Assembly (NCBI GenBank): GCA_003220495.1
Contig: QHSP01000034.1
Location: 1 to 64,000 of the forward strand
Length of the DNA stretch: 64,000 bases
Direction: 5' to 3'
Source of the DNA: Candidatus Rokuibacteriota bacterium
GTDB lineage: Bacteria; Methylomirabilota; Methylomirabilia; Rokubacteriales; CSP1-6
The translations under genes and the position numbers were made by a program. Positions 44,409 through 53,733 of the stretch are shown in pieces. Numbering within the stretch: the stretch's first letter is position 1; every line of letters starts with the position of its first letter. Under the pieces are notes generated by a model. The model had not been told where the DNA came from. It was given only the letters and a program-made list of their open reading frames with translations, and did no database searches.

Positions 44409-46205
44409 ATGAGTCCTGGAAAGCCCGAGTACGTCTCGGACCTCGTCGTCTACCTGTTGAACCGGCTCGGCGTCGAGTACGTCACGCTGAATCCGGGTGC
44501 GACCACCCGCGGAATGCATGAATCCCTGGTGACCTACGGTGGAAATGCCGCGCCTGAGGTCATCACCTGCAGCCACGAAGAGGTCGCGGTCGCCATGGCG
44601 GAGGGCTATTACCTGGCGACGGGGCGGCCTCAGGTCACGCTGGTTCACAACATCGTCGGCCTGCAGCACGCGAGCAAGGCGATCTACGAAGCCTGGCTCA
44701 ACAACGCTCCGATGATCATCATCGGAGGCACCGGACCCCAGGACTCGACGCACCGGCGGCCGTGGATCGATTGGATCCACACGGCGCAAGTCCAGGCGCA
44801 GATCGTCAGAGACTACGTGAAGTGGGACGACCAGCCTCAGGGGGCGCTCAGCGTCGCCGAATCGATTCTCCGCGCCTACCAGATCGCGATGACCGAGCCG
44901 CGGGGCCCGGTCTACCTCTGCCTCGACGTCGAGTTGCAGGAGAGCCGACTTCCTGACGGCTTTGCCATTCCCGATCTGAGCCGCTACCGCCCTCCCGCCC
45001 CGCCCGCGGGCAACCCCGAAGCGATCGCTGACGCGGCGAAGGCGCTTCGAGAGGCGCGCTGGCCGGTTCTGCTGGTCGAGGGATTAGGACGGGCACCGGG
45101 CGGACCGGAAGCGCTGCAGTCGCTGAGTGAGCTCCTCGGGATTCCGGTGATCGAGCAGGGCTCTTCCTTCAATCTCTCGAATCGTCACCCGCTGAACGTC
45201 AGCGGAGCGAGCGTCGAGGTGCTGAAGGAAGCAGACCTGGTCCTGACCGTTGGCGTCAAGGACATCGAAGCTGCGCTGACGCGCCCGGAGCCCGCCGCCG
45301 GGATCGTGCCGGCGGGCCTGCCGAGGGTGGCCGCCGGGTACAGCCGGCGCCACGAGAGCGTCATCCCGGCGGGGACTAGGCTCGTTCGTGTCGGGCTGCA
45401 AGAGTATGGGATCAGGAGTTGGACCAGTAGTCACGGCCGGCTCGTGCCCGCGGATATCGCCATTCTCGGGAGCGGGCCTCAAGTGCTGCGGGAGCTCACG
45501 CGTCTGTGCGAGAGCGCAATGGACAGCGATCTCCGACGGCGGATCGCCGAGAGAGCCGCGAAGGCTCGGGAGATCCACGCGTCAGTTGCCGCCGGCGTCG
45601 AGAAGGACTTGAAGGAACGCTGGTGGGCACAGAAGCCCACCTCGACCGCTCGGCTGGCCGCCGAAATCTGGGAGACGATACGCGGCCAGGACTGGGTCCT
45701 AGCGCACGGGTCGTTGAGCGGCTGGGAGCGAAGGCTCTGGGAGGTGACGGACGGGTCGCGCTACATCGCCGGCGGTGGTGGAACGGGAACCGGGATGGGC
45801 GTGGCGATGGGAGTCGCGCTGGCCTTCAGAGGGACGGGCAAGATCTGCGTCAGCATCCAGAACGACGGTGACCTCCTGTACACCCCAGGGTCTCTGTGGA
45901 CCGCTGCGCACCACCATATTCCCATGTTGATCGTCATGTTCAACAACAGGTCCTACTATCAGGACGTCGGACATCAGCTCGCGGTCACCAAGATGAGGCA
46001 GCGCTCCTTGGACAACGTTGGCGTCGGTGTCAGCCTGGAGGAACCCGCCACCGACTTCGCGACCCTGGCGAGGAGCTTCGGCATTTACGGCGACGGGCCG
46101 ATCCTCGACCCCGAGCAGATCCGTCCGGCTCTGGAAAGAGGCCTGAAGGTCGTGAAAGCGAACGGGACGCCAGCGCTCATCGACACCGTCACGCAGCCCA
46201 GATGA
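44409..46205 (+). CDS. Thiamine-pyrophosphate-dependent decarboxylase/synthase family enzyme
   Basis: A 598-residue enzyme of the acetolactate-synthase/benzoylformate-decarboxylase superfamily: N-terminal PYR domain with the catalytic Glu in CSHEEVAVAMAEGYY, central domain, and PP domain with GGGGTGTGMGVAMGVALA and the TPP motif NDGDLLYTPGSLWTAAHHHIPMLIVMFNN. Products of this group vary (oxalyl-CoA, benzoylformate, phosphonopyruvate and others). First gene of a likely operon with a VOC remnant, a dihydroxyphthalate-decarboxylase-like protein and an amidohydrolase, suggesting aromatic-acid breakdown. Confidence 0.88.
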   Translation: MSPGKPEYVSDLVVYLLNRLGVEYVTLNPGATTRGMHESLVTYGGNAAPEVITCSHEEVAVAMAEGYYLATGRPQVTLVHNIVGLQHASKAIYEAWLNNAPMIIIGGTGPQDSTHRRPWIDWIHTAQVQAQIVRDYVKWDDQPQGALSVAESILRAYQIAMTEPRGPVYLCLDVELQESRLPDGFAIPDLSRYRPPAPPAGNPEAIADAAKALREARWPVLLVEGLGRAPGGPEALQSLSELLGIPVIEQGSSFNLSNRHPLNVSGASVEVLKEADLVLTVGVKDIEAALTRPEPAAGIVPAGLPRVAAGYSRRHESVIPAGTRLVRVGLQEYGIRSWTSSHGRLVPADIAILGSGPQVLRELTRLCESAMDSDLRRRIAERAAKAREIHASVAAGVEKDLKERWWAQKPTSTARLAAEIWETIRGQDWVLAHGSLSGWERRLWEVTDGSRYIAGGGGTGTGMGVAMGVALAFRGTGKICVSIQNDGDLLYTPGSLWTAAHHHIPMLIVMFNNRSYYQDVGHQLAVTKMRQRSLDNVGVGVSLEEPATDFATLARSFGIYGDGPILDPEQIRPALERGLKVVKANGTPALIDTVTQPR

Positions 46206-46225
46206 ACGTACGAGGAGGAAATGTC

Positions 46226-46559
46226 ATGGCGAGGATCAAGCACATCGCATTGACCACGAAGGATCCGGACAAGGTCGCAGCGTTCTACAAGGAAGGCCTC
46301 GGGCTCAAAGAAGGACGCTGACGTGGGCGCCAACGGGCCCAACTACAACGGCATCCACCATTTTGGCTTCGAGGTGGACGACCTCAACGAGGCTAGTCAA
46401 AGGCTGGAGGCGGTCCAGGCCAAGCGGCTCACCCAGAAGGACGGTCTCGACGTCGCGATGGCTCCCGGCCGCCACCGCAACTTCGAAATGAAGTGGGCCG
46501 GTCCCGATGAGGTGGTCTTCGACATCTCACATACGGGCTGGCAAACTCTCCCGGAGTGA
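46226..46559 (+). pseudogene. VOC-family (glyoxalase-like) gene with internal deletion
   Basis: The start MARIKHIALTTKDPDKVAAFYKEGLGLKE is a normal VOC N-terminus and VGANGPNYNGIHHFGFEVDDL through FDISHTGWQTLP a normal C-terminus, but they lie in different frames and about 35-40 residues between are missing. The junction falls at AAAGAAGG, a sequence that could code for either flank (LKE or KKD), as expected for deletion at a short repeat. The apparent UGA at this joint is not a Sec codon because the downstream homology is in another frame. Confidence 0.8.
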
Positions 46560-46604
46560 AGCGAACCGAGGCGGCGCTCGAGGTTGACAAGCGGGAGGTG
46601 AGTC

Positions 46605-47642
46605 ATGCCGCTCAGGCTAGCGATGGGCTTCTCCGACAATCCGCGAGTGCAACCTTTGAAAGATGGACTCGTGAAGCCGCAGGGCATCGAGCTCGACTGC
46701 ATCACGCTCGATCCCAGCAACCTCTTCCAGCGGAACCTCACGTACGACGAGTTCGATGTCTCGGAGATGTCCATCTCGGAGACGCTCCTGGCCCGGGAAA
46801 GGACTGACGGCAAGAAATGGGATTGGTCTGCCCTGCCGGTTTTCCTGAGCCGCGGTCACCACTGGCACACGCTCTACGTCAACACCGCCTCCGGCATCAG
46901 GAGCCTTGCAGACCTCAGAGGCAGGCGGATCGGTGTTCCCGATTACGACATGACCGCCGCTCTGTGGTTTCGGATCACGCTGAAAGATCTCTACGGCATC
47001 GAGGCCAAGGACAACGTCTGGTACAACGGGCGCACGAAGGAGCTCAGCCACGGGGGTGCGCTGGGCCTGGATAGAGACGGGCCGGTGGGCGTCACCCATC
47101 ACTGGCTCACGGTGGATCAAACACTGGACGTGATGCTTGATCGCGGCGAGATCGACGCGTGCACGGCCATCCGCTCGGAAGGCCGGGTCACGGCCGGCGA
47201 CACGACGGTCGTCGACCGCTGGGGCGGTACGCCGATCGACGGTAACCCTCGCCTCAGGAAGTTGCTGGACGACAACGGCAAGGGAATCGTCTACGAGTTC
47301 TATCGAAAGACCGGATGCTTCCAGGCTAATCACCACGTGATCGTGCAGAACCGCATTCTCAAAGAACATCCGTGGGTCGCGCTGGAGCTGTTCAAGGCCT
47401 TTCAGCGATCCAAGGAAGTGGCCTACGAGCGCGCGCGGCGATCCCAGCTCGCGTACCTGTTCTTTCCGGGGAAGGACTTTCAGGAGCAAGCGGCCGTCTT
47501 CGGAGACGATCCGTATCCCATCGGCCTGCGTGTCATGGGCAAGAATGTCGAGCGCGCGATCCGTGGCTCACTGGAGCAGGGACTGCTCCGCCGGCCGCTG
47601 CGGCTCGAGGACATTTACTACCGGACAACGCTGAACACCTGA
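46605..47642 (+). CDS. 4,5-dihydroxyphthalate decarboxylase-like protein
   Basis: A 345-residue protein with a periplasmic-binding-protein type II fold, similar to Pht5-type decarboxylases: LRLAMGFSDNPRVQPLKDG at the N-terminus, VSEMSISETLLAR, and LFKAFQRSKEVAYE near the C-terminus. It lacks a signal peptide, which supports a cytosolic enzyme rather than a binding protein. It starts 46 bp after the VOC remnant and is followed after 12 bp by an amidohydrolase. The substrate is probably an aromatic carboxylate, but this is unproven. Confidence 0.8.
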   Translation: MPLRLAMGFSDNPRVQPLKDGLVKPQGIELDCITLDPSNLFQRNLTYDEFDVSEMSISETLLARERTDGKKWDWSALPVFLSRGHHWHTLYVNTASGIRSLADLRGRRIGVPDYDMTAALWFRITLKDLYGIEAKDNVWYNGRTKELSHGGALGLDRDGPVGVTHHWLTVDQTLDVMLDRGEIDACTAIRSEGRVTAGDTTVVDRWGGTPIDGNPRLRKLLDDNGKGIVYEFYRKTGCFQANHHVIVQNRILKEHPWVALELFKAFQRSKEVAYERARRSQLAYLFFPGKDFQEQAAVFGDDPYPIGLRVMGKNVERAIRGSLEQGLLRRPLRLEDIYYRTTLNT

Positions 47643-47654
47643 GGACGGAACGCC

Positions 47655-48731
47655 ATGGCAGTCATCGACGCCGACACCCACGTCATCGAGACCGACCACA
47701 CCTGGAGCTATCTCGATCCCTCGGAGCAGCAGTTCCGGCCGGTCGTCGTCAGTCCCAAGGGCGAGGGTGGGCGCGAATACTGGTACATCGACGGCAAGAT
47801 CCGCGGCTTGGCGCGTCAGGCCGTGACCGCCCCTGACGTCTCCGCGCTCGAGGCGAAGCTCGGCCGCAAGATGGCGGCGCCTCAGGAAGCGCGCGAGGGC
47901 GAAAGCGTGGACGTCCGCCTGAGACATATGGACGAGCTCGGCGTGGACATCCAGGTGCTCTGGCCCACCTTGTTTCTGGAGCGCGTTGCCGATCGTCCGG
48001 AGGCCGAGATCGCGGTATGTCGGAGCTACAACCGGTGGCTGGCCGACATCTGGCAGCAAGCCCAGGGACGGCTGCGCTGGGTGTGCGTCTTACCGTTACA
48101 GACCATGTCCGAAGCGCTCGATCAACTGCGCTTCGCGCACGCTAACGGTGCCGTCGCCGTCTTCATGCGCGGCATCGAGAATGAGCATCTGCTCCACGAT
48201 CCCTGCTTCTTCCCCCTCTACGAAGCCGTGAGCACGCTCAACATGGCCATTGGCGTGCACGCCGGCAATGCCAACCCCTATGTCCGCGAACTGCTGGCGC
48301 AGCGCAACGCGCCCGGCACCTTCTGGGCCTACCGGATGTCCTCGATCGGCGCGTTCCATTCGCTCGTGATGGCGGGCCTGCCCGATCGCTTCCCTCACCT
48401 CCGGATGGTCTTCGTCGAGATCGCCTCGCAGTGGGTGCCGTGGACTCTGAAGGACCTCGCGCGTCGCCTGCCCCAGCAGCGGGGGCGTTCTCTTCCAGAG
48501 AATCCGCTGAAGGCCTATCGCCTCTACGTCGCGTGCCAGTCCGACGACGATCTGCCCTACGTGCTCACGTACACGGGCGAGGACAACATGATGATGGGCA
48601 CCGACTACGGCCATCACGACCACGCCGCTGATCTCGAGGGCTTGCGCAATCTGAAGACCGCCGGTGGGATCAGCGCGCGCGTCTACGATAAGATCGTCGA
48701 CGCCAACCCCAAGACCGCCTACGCCTTGTAG
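47655..48731 (+). CDS. Amidohydrolase-family (ACMSD-like) enzyme
   Basis: A 358-residue TIM-barrel hydrolase or decarboxylase. DADTHVIE near the N-terminus gives the HxE/DxxH metal start, IGVHAGN the barrel His, and MMGTDYGHHDHA the final metal Asp. The group includes ACMSD and gamma-resorcylate-type decarboxylases. It ends the 44409-48731 operon and fits a role downstream of the Pht5-like protein in aromatic acid breakdown. Confidence 0.88.
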   Translation: MAVIDADTHVIETDHTWSYLDPSEQQFRPVVVSPKGEGGREYWYIDGKIRGLARQAVTAPDVSALEAKLGRKMAAPQEAREGESVDVRLRHMDELGVDIQVLWPTLFLERVADRPEAEIAVCRSYNRWLADIWQQAQGRLRWVCVLPLQTMSEALDQLRFAHANGAVAVFMRGIENEHLLHDPCFFPLYEAVSTLNMAIGVHAGNANPYVRELLAQRNAPGTFWAYRMSSIGAFHSLVMAGLPDRFPHLRMVFVEIASQWVPWTLKDLARRLPQQRGRSLPENPLKAYRLYVACQSDDDLPYVLTYTGEDNMMMGTDYGHHDHAADLEGLRNLKTAGGISARVYDKIVDANPKTAYAL

Positions 48732-48812
48732 TCCTGCCTCAGACTGCTCGAGCGCGCCGCGGGAGGCCAGCTCCGGCGATGACGTTCTCCGCCCGACTAC
48801 CAGCTTTGGGCA

Positions 48813-48857
48813 CCAAGAACAAATCAGCCACCTCCGACGTCTCGGAAGTGGCCGATT
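48813..48857 (-). terminator. Intrinsic terminator of the tRNA operon
   Basis: On the minus strand a 16-bp stem with two mismatches (AATCGGCCACTTCCGA with its partner) around a GACG loop is followed by TTTGTTCTTGG. It begins 5 nt after the CCA end of tRNA-Lys. Confidence 0.75.
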
Positions 48858-48862
48858 CGCTT

Positions 48863-48938
<76 letters not shown>

Positions 48939-48980
48939 GTCCCACCCTCACGACACGCGATCGCGAACATCGACTCCAAG

Positions 48981-49057
48981 TGGTGCGCCCGGCAGGAGTC
49001 GAACCTGCGGCCTTTGGCTTCGGAGGCCAACGCTCTATCCAGCTGAGCTACGGGCGC
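48981..49057 (-). tRNA. tRNA-Arg (CCG)
   Basis: Minus strand GCGCCCGTAGCTCAG start, anticodon loop CTCCGAA giving CCG, T arm GGTTCGACTCC, encoded CCA. Cloverleaf is complete. Confidence 0.95.
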
Positions 49058-49081
49058 GGCGTACCACGCATATTCTCTTGT

Positions 49082-49159
49082 TGGGGTGACCGATGGGAAT
49101 CGAACCCACAACCCCTGGAGCCACAGTCCAGTGCTCTAACCAATTGAGCTACGGTCACC
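49082..49159 (-). tRNA. tRNA-His (GUG)
   Basis: Minus strand GGTGACCGTAGCTCA start including the extra G-1 that pairs with C73, anticodon loop CTGTGGC giving GUG, T arm GGTTCGATTCC, encoded CCA. Confidence 0.95.
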
Positions 49160-49198
49160 GCGCAAGGGCCTAATCCTACAGGAGCGCCCGCGCAGCGT

Positions 49199-49993
49199 CT
49201 AGCCTTCCATCTCCCGCGGCGAGGGGCCGCCGTCGATGACGATCGTCTCGCCCGTCATCCACGCGGACGCGTCGGAGACCAGGAAGATGCACGGATAGGC
49301 GATCTCCTCGACCTTGCCCCAGCGCCCCATGCCGACGCGCGCGGCGATCGCGTCGTACGTCTTCTTGCCGTCCGGCCCCGCCTGCTTGAGCACGTCCAGG
49401 TAGCCCTCGGTCTCGACCGGGCCCGGCGCGATGCAATTCACGCGGACGCCCTTGCGTCCCCAGGCGGTGCCAAGCTCGCGCGTGAGCGTGATGACGGCGG
49501 ACTTCGCCGCGCCGTAGTGTGACATCATCGTCGAGCCGTAGACGCCTGCGATCGACGCGATGTTGACGATTACGCCGCCGGTCGGCTGCTGCATCATCTG
49601 GCGCCCCGCCCACTTGCAGCCTAGGAACGCGCCGGTCAAATTGATGCCGACCACCGTATTCCAGCCGTTGACCGAGATGTCCTCGGGCTTGGCGCGAAAG
49701 GAGGCGCCGGCGTTGTTCACCATGATGTCGAGCCGGCCCCACTCCTGGACCGCGCGGTCGACCATCGCCTTCACCTGGTCTTCCTGGCGCACGTCGAGGG
49801 CCACGGCGAACGACCGCTTGCCCACGTCGCGGACGGCCTTGACGACCGGCTCGAGGTGCTCGAGCTTACGCGAGCAGAGAGCGACGTCGGCGCCCGCCCG
49901 CGCGAACTCGATCGCGATAGATTTGCCTATGCCAGTGCCCCCTCCCGTGACGATCGCCGTCTTGCCCTCGAGCGAGAAGGGTGATTTGGCCAT
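49199..49993 (-). CDS. SDR-family oxidoreductase
   Basis: A 264-residue classical short-chain dehydrogenase: TGGGTGIGKSIA (NAD(P) binding), DVRQED, NNAGA, catalytic Ser in IASIAGVYGS, Tyr and Lys in SHYGAAKSAV, and the C-terminal MTGETIVIDGG. Close in type to 3-oxoacyl-ACP reductases and glucose-dehydrogenase-like enzymes. ATG 49993 is used; a GTG three codons upstream is possible. It stands alone upstream of the tRNA genes on the reverse strand. Confidence 0.92.
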   Translation of the reverse strand: MAKSPFSLEGKTAIVTGGGTGIGKSIAIEFARAGADVALCSRKLEHLEPVVKAVRDVGKRSFAVALDVRQEDQVKAMVDRAVQEWGRLDIMVNNAGASFRAKPEDISVNGWNTVVGINLTGAFLGCKWAGRQMMQQPTGGVIVNIASIAGVYGSTMMSHYGAAKSAVITLTRELGTAWGRKGVRVNCIAPGPVETEGYLDVLKQAGPDGKKTYDAIAARVGMGRWGKVEEIAYPCIFLVSDASAWMTGETIVIDGGPSPREMEG

Positions 49994-50089
49994 GGCGCGC
50001 ACGATACCCCAGGGGTCCCCACCTGTCCACTGGGCCTACGGCGAAGGGCGCGGCGGCGCGCTCGAGCTCGTGACCTCGGAGCCGCGAAG

Positions 50090-50412
50090 ATGGAGACCTG
50101 GTTCCAGGGACGCCTGGGATTTCCAGTCCGCCTGCCATCCGTCGCGCGACGGCTCATCGGCGGGCGCGTCTCATCCGTCGCGGACGCGCCCGTGGCGTAC
50201 GCCCTCTACGACCGGAGCAGCCAGTCCATCTCGCTGTTCGTCACGCGGCGGGTACCGTTCGCTCGGCGCGGATGGACCGAGCGTCACGTGGACGGCGCCG
50301 AGCTCTATTTCGCGTCGCTGCGAGGCGTCGCGCGGACCGGCTCTACGCGGCCGTGTCGGCCGGCGACGAGGAGGCGCTCGTCGAGTTCGCGCTCCTGTGT
50401 ATCAAGGGAGGG
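50090..50412 (+). pseudogene. Remnant of an anti-sigma-factor-like protein (C-terminal part, frameshifted)
   Basis: WFQGRLGFPVRLPS, GGRVSSVADAPVAYALYDRSS and SISLFVTRRVPF are typical of the C-terminal domain of zinc-finger anti-sigma factors common in these genomes. A frameshift near 50320 moves the ending ADRLYAAVSAGDEEALVEFALL to another frame. The zinc-finger and membrane parts are absent upstream. Confidence 0.55.
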
Positions 50413-50860
50413 CAATCTCGGCACGTCGGCGCGGCACTTCCTGCTCGACTCGCCGCCAGATCACTCGCGACTCCAGGCTCGCGCCGCCGTCGCCCATACA
50501 AGTCTGGAGCTTCGTGACCAGGTTCTGGGCCCGGCTGACTTGGGCCCTTGGCGCCTTCGCGGCGCGCCGCACGTCCTTGTCTGACGTCCGCTTGGCTTCC
50601 GACCAGGCCTCCTCGAGGTGCGCGACGAGCAGCACGACCCGCTCGACCTCGCTGTCGATATAGGCCCGCCGCGCTGCCGCGCTGTCGAACCTCGGGCAGT
50701 CCTCGGCGATCACGCCTTCGAAGTGGCGGACGATCTGCTCGGCCTCTACTAGATGATGCTCCACACGCGGTCGGGCCTCGCTGGCCGTTCGGTCTCCGGC
50801 TGAGACGAGAGCAGCCAATCCAAGGACTTGCACCGCGACCCACCCGCTGAAGAATCGCAT
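50402..50860 (-). CDS. Hypothetical exported helical protein
   Basis: A 152-residue protein beginning MRFFSGWVAVQVLGLAALVSAGD, a likely signal peptide. The mature region is predicted helical with two cysteines (AEDCPRF and LQTCMGDG), many charged residues and no family I recognise. The ATG at 50860 is chosen for the signal peptide; no strong ribosome site is visible. Its end abuts the anti-sigma remnant on the other strand. Confidence 0.5.
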   Translation of the reverse strand: MRFFSGWVAVQVLGLAALVSAGDRTASEARPRVEHHLVEAEQIVRHFEGVIAEDCPRFDSAAARRAYIDSEVERVVLLVAHLEEAWSEAKRTSDKDVRRAAKAPRAQVSRAQNLVTKLQTCMGDGGASLESRVIWRRVEQEVPRRRAEIALP

Positions 50861-51021
50861 CGTAAAGAATTTTACCATCGGTCAGGCATGATTCCGGGAA
50901 CCGGTCTGATCCCGACCAGGCGCCTTCTTGACCACCTCGGAGACCCACAAAGAATTCCATCCCAGCCGATAGTTACAGGGATTTCCGGTCCGTGGCATCG
51001 GGTTCGCACTGTAACGGGAGC

Positions 51022-51405
51022 ATGAAGGCGACGAGCCAGGATCCGAGAATCCTCCTAGTGGACGACAACACGGTCGTCAGGGACATGCTCGTCGACCTGG
51101 TCGCGTCCCTGGGCTACCGGGCGGATGCCGCAGCCAGCGGTCAGGAAGCTCTCGAGCTCTTCGACCGAGGCCAGTACAGCCTAGTCCTCACCGATCTGCT
51201 GATGCCAGGCATGAACGGCTGGGATGTCCTCGCCGCCCTGCGCCAGCGCGATGCGCACATTCCAGTGGTCATCGTCACGGGATCACCTGTCGCGGGCGAC
51301 CCCCGCGCGTTTCAGCCCGGGGTCGCCGTCCAGAAGAAGCCGGTCGACGTGACGGGTCTCGACGCGACGATCAAGCGGATGCTCCACGCTCGGCTCGCAG
51401 TCTGA
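51022..51405 (+). CDS. Stand-alone receiver-domain response regulator
   Basis: A 127-residue CheY-like protein: DDNTVVRD acidic cluster, phospho-acceptor Asp in LVLTDLLMPGMNGWDVL, Thr/Ser in VIVTGSP and Lys in VAVQKKPVD. There is no output domain. The start at 51022 follows GGGAG. No kinase is adjacent, so it probably serves a hybrid or distant kinase. Confidence 0.88.
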   Translation: MKATSQDPRILLVDDNTVVRDMLVDLVASLGYRADAAASGQEALELFDRGQYSLVLTDLLMPGMNGWDVLAALRQRDAHIPVVIVTGSPVAGDPRAFQPGVAVQKKPVDVTGLDATIKRMLHARLAV

Positions 51406-51491
51406 CCCCTGGCTTTGCCCCGCGCCGCCCTTTTACTAGGCGGTGTCGACTGCGCCCCGCTCCGGAATTATTGTTCCGCTGACACACGACC

Positions 51492-51802
51492 ATGCGTAAA
51501 CCGGCCAAACCCTCGTTCTCGTCGAGCCGTCAAACGCTTCTGCTTGCCCTCGGCCTGCTGATCCTTGCGTGTGCCTGCAGCACCACCAGGCTCACGCCAC
51601 CGCAGGAGTGGACGATGGTCAAGTTCGCCGAGTGAAAGACTCTCACGAACGCGATCAACGTGAAGCTGGAGCAGGTGTGGCGCCTCGTACATGCGGCGGC
51701 GGGCTGGCGAAGGACGACGCGCAAGCGGTGCAGTGGTATCGGAAGTCCGCCGCATCCGGATTCACGCCTGCGGCTGAACGCCTGAAAAAGCTCGGCGAGT
51801 AG
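51492..51802 (+). pseudogene. Decayed lipoprotein with Sel1-like repeat
   Basis: The N-terminus is a lipoprotein signal (LLLALGLLILACAC), then EWTMVKFAE is followed by TGA at 51633-51635 where a Trp codon (TGG) may have stood. The same frame continues KTLTNAINVKLEQVW, and after a further deletion and shift the last Sel1 repeat GLAKDDAQAVQWYRKSAASGF appears in another frame, ending AERLKKLGE. Two lesions indicate a dead gene. Confidence 0.6.
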
Positions 51803-51931
51803 GATCAGCGCGGCAGGTCGACCGCCACGCTCGTGTGAGAGAACGCGAGCCCGGGCTCGCGACCCGGCTGACCCGCTTCGTTGGATCCCCGGCACCGGTG
51901 AACTCGGCACATACTAGTGTCGAGCCCACTC

Positions 51932-52882
51932 ATGACCATCGAGCCATTGACGCCCTTCTCGCCCTACACCAGGCTCACCCGAGCCGAGTGGGCGCGGCTC
52001 CGCGCGGATGCAGCCCTGACCCTGACACCCGAAGACGTGCTCCGCCTGCAGGGTCTGAACGAACGCCTCGCGATGGACGAAGTCGTGGCCGTCTATCTCC
52101 CGCTCGCTCGTCTGCTCAGCCTGTACGTCGAAGCCGAGCGCGTTCTCTACCGCGCGCGGGCCACGTTCCTCGGCGACGCGACGGCCAAGGTGCCCTACGT
52201 GATCGGCCTCGCCGGAAGCGTCGGGGTCGGCAAGAGCACGACGGCGCGACTACTGCGCGAGCTCCTGGCGCGGTGGCCCGAGCACCCGAAAGTGGATCTG
52301 GTCACCACGGACGGCTTTCTCTATCCGCGACGCATTCTCGAAGAGCGCGGGCTGATGGGACGCAAGGGATTCCCGGAGAGCTATGACCGGCCGCGCCTGA
52401 TCCGGTTCCTGGGCGACCTGAAGGCCGGGCAATCGCCCCTGTCGTGCCCCGTCTACTCCCACCTCACCTACGACATCGTGCCCGATTCGACCGTCACCAT
52501 CGAGCAGCCCGACATCGTGATCCTCGAAGGGCTCAACGTCTTGCACGTGGCGTCGGACCGTCCGGGAGAAGCGCGCGTGTTCGTCTCGGACTTCTTCGAC
52601 TTCAGCATCTACGTCGACGCGCCGGAGGCCGACATTCGCCACTGGTACGTCGAGCGGTTCCTGCTCCTGAGGGCCACCGCGTTCAAGGAGCCGGAGTCGT
52701 ATTTCCATCGATATGCCGGCCTCTCCGACGACGAGGCTGAGCGAACGGCCGGCACCATCTGGGACACGATCAACGGCCCGAACCTCCGGGAGAACATCCT
52801 GCCGACTCGCGAGCGCGCGCACCTGGTCCTCGTCAAGGGTTCCGACCATCGGATCGACGAGGTCTGGCTGCGTAAGCTGTGA
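51932..52882 (+). CDS. coaA: Pantothenate kinase, type I
   Basis: A 316-residue CoaA that phosphorylates pantothenate, the first step of CoA synthesis. P-loop [69 protein letters not shown] and the ending [16 protein letters not shown] align closely with the E. coli enzyme. ATG 51932 is chosen by alignment; a GTG at 51917 would add five residues. No clear ribosome site is seen for either. Confidence 0.95.
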   Translation: MTIEPLTPFSPYTRLTRAEWARLRADAALTLTPEDVLRLQGLNERLAMDEVVAVYLPLARLLSLYVEAERVLYRARATFLGDATAKVPYVIGLAGSVGVGKSTTARLLRELLARWPEHPKVDLVTTDGFLYPRRILEERGLMGRKGFPESYDRPRLIRFLGDLKAGQSPLSCPVYSHLTYDIVPDSTVTIEQPDIVILEGLNVLHVASDRPGEARVFVSDFFDFSIYVDAPEADIRHWYVERFLLLRATAFKEPESYFHRYAGLSDDEAERTAGTIWDTINGPNLRENILPTRERAHLVLVKGSDHRIDEVWLRKL

Positions 52883-52967
52883 CACTGGCTTCACCATCAC
52901 GACGACGATGGCGACGACGACGATCACGATCGCGAGGACAGGCCGCGAATAGGGCCACCGACGACGC

Positions 52968-53477
52968 ATGCGGACCGGGCTCATCGCCCACGACGCGGCG
53001 CGCGCGCAGCCGGGCTACACCTTGTTCGCGCCGATGTACGGCGACGGCACCGTCTACCTCGTGGACATGCACGGGAAGGTCGTGCACACCTGGCGCCTGC
53101 CCTATCGACCGGGACTCCACGGCCACCTGCTCGCCAACGGGCATTTGTTGTACGGCGGCAAGATTATGGACGATCTCGAGCGCTTCGAGGGGTGGCGCCG
53201 CTTCAAGGGCGGCGCAGTGCTCGAAGTGGATTGGACTCCGCAACGGCAACGTCCTTCTGCTGGGCACCGAGGAGAACGGGACGATGTACGCCGACTACGT
53301 CGTCGAGATGACGACGGGCGGCGCAGACGCATCTTCGAGGTAACCCGTGATGGCGAGGTCGTGTGGGAGTACGTGAGCCCGCACTTCTTCCACGAGCCCT
53401 CGGGGCCGGGCTTCAACAACTGGGTCTTCCGCGCTTTTCGCTACACCGCGGAGGAGATCGAGGCGGCGCGCCGTTGA
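52968..53477 (+). pseudogene. Arylsulfotransferase (ASST)-like gene with internal deletions
   Basis: PGYTLFAPMYGDGTVYLVDMHGKVVHTWRLPYRPGLHGHLLANGHLLYGGK is a good ASST N-terminus. Near 53240 the frame changes to LRNGNVLLLGTEENGTMYADYVVEMTTGG and near 53320 changes back to RIFEVTRDGEVVWEYVSPHFFHEPSGPGFNNWVFRAFRY. The missing parts include the segment expected between the first and second blocks. Both ends are preserved. Confidence 0.75.
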
Positions 53478-53733
53478 GGCGTCGCCACCAGACGGAACGC
53501 TCCGGGCGGAGCCCCCTCGCTTCAGCGTAAAGTCTGCGACGCCCCTTCGAGAGGCAGCGAGTCCACGCCTTGACGGGCTGTCTCACTTCGCTGTCACGGC
53601 TGTCACGCTCGACGTCGTCTCTTCGCCGTCACCATCTAAAGTGCCTGTCTTCGTGGCCCTTCGCGGGTCGGCACGTCGCTTGCTCGCCACGCTATTGGCA
53701 TCGACTGTGGGCCGCGCCGTCAGGAGGGCACCG

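Noticed and set aside
46319-46321. TGA in the VOC gene as selenocysteine
   Set aside because: Homology after the TGA continues in a different frame with about 35-40 residues missing, so it is a deletion joint.
51633-51635. In-frame TGA in the Sel1-like lipoprotein as a third selenocysteine
   Set aside because: No GGUC-type hairpin follows, the position fits a lost Trp (TGG), and a second deletion/frameshift lies shortly downstream.
52883-52984. Hydrophobic minus-strand frame (AIVIVVVAIVVVMV) near the coaA end
   Set aside because: Arises from a simple ACGACGATG-like repeat; no gene context or ribosome site.
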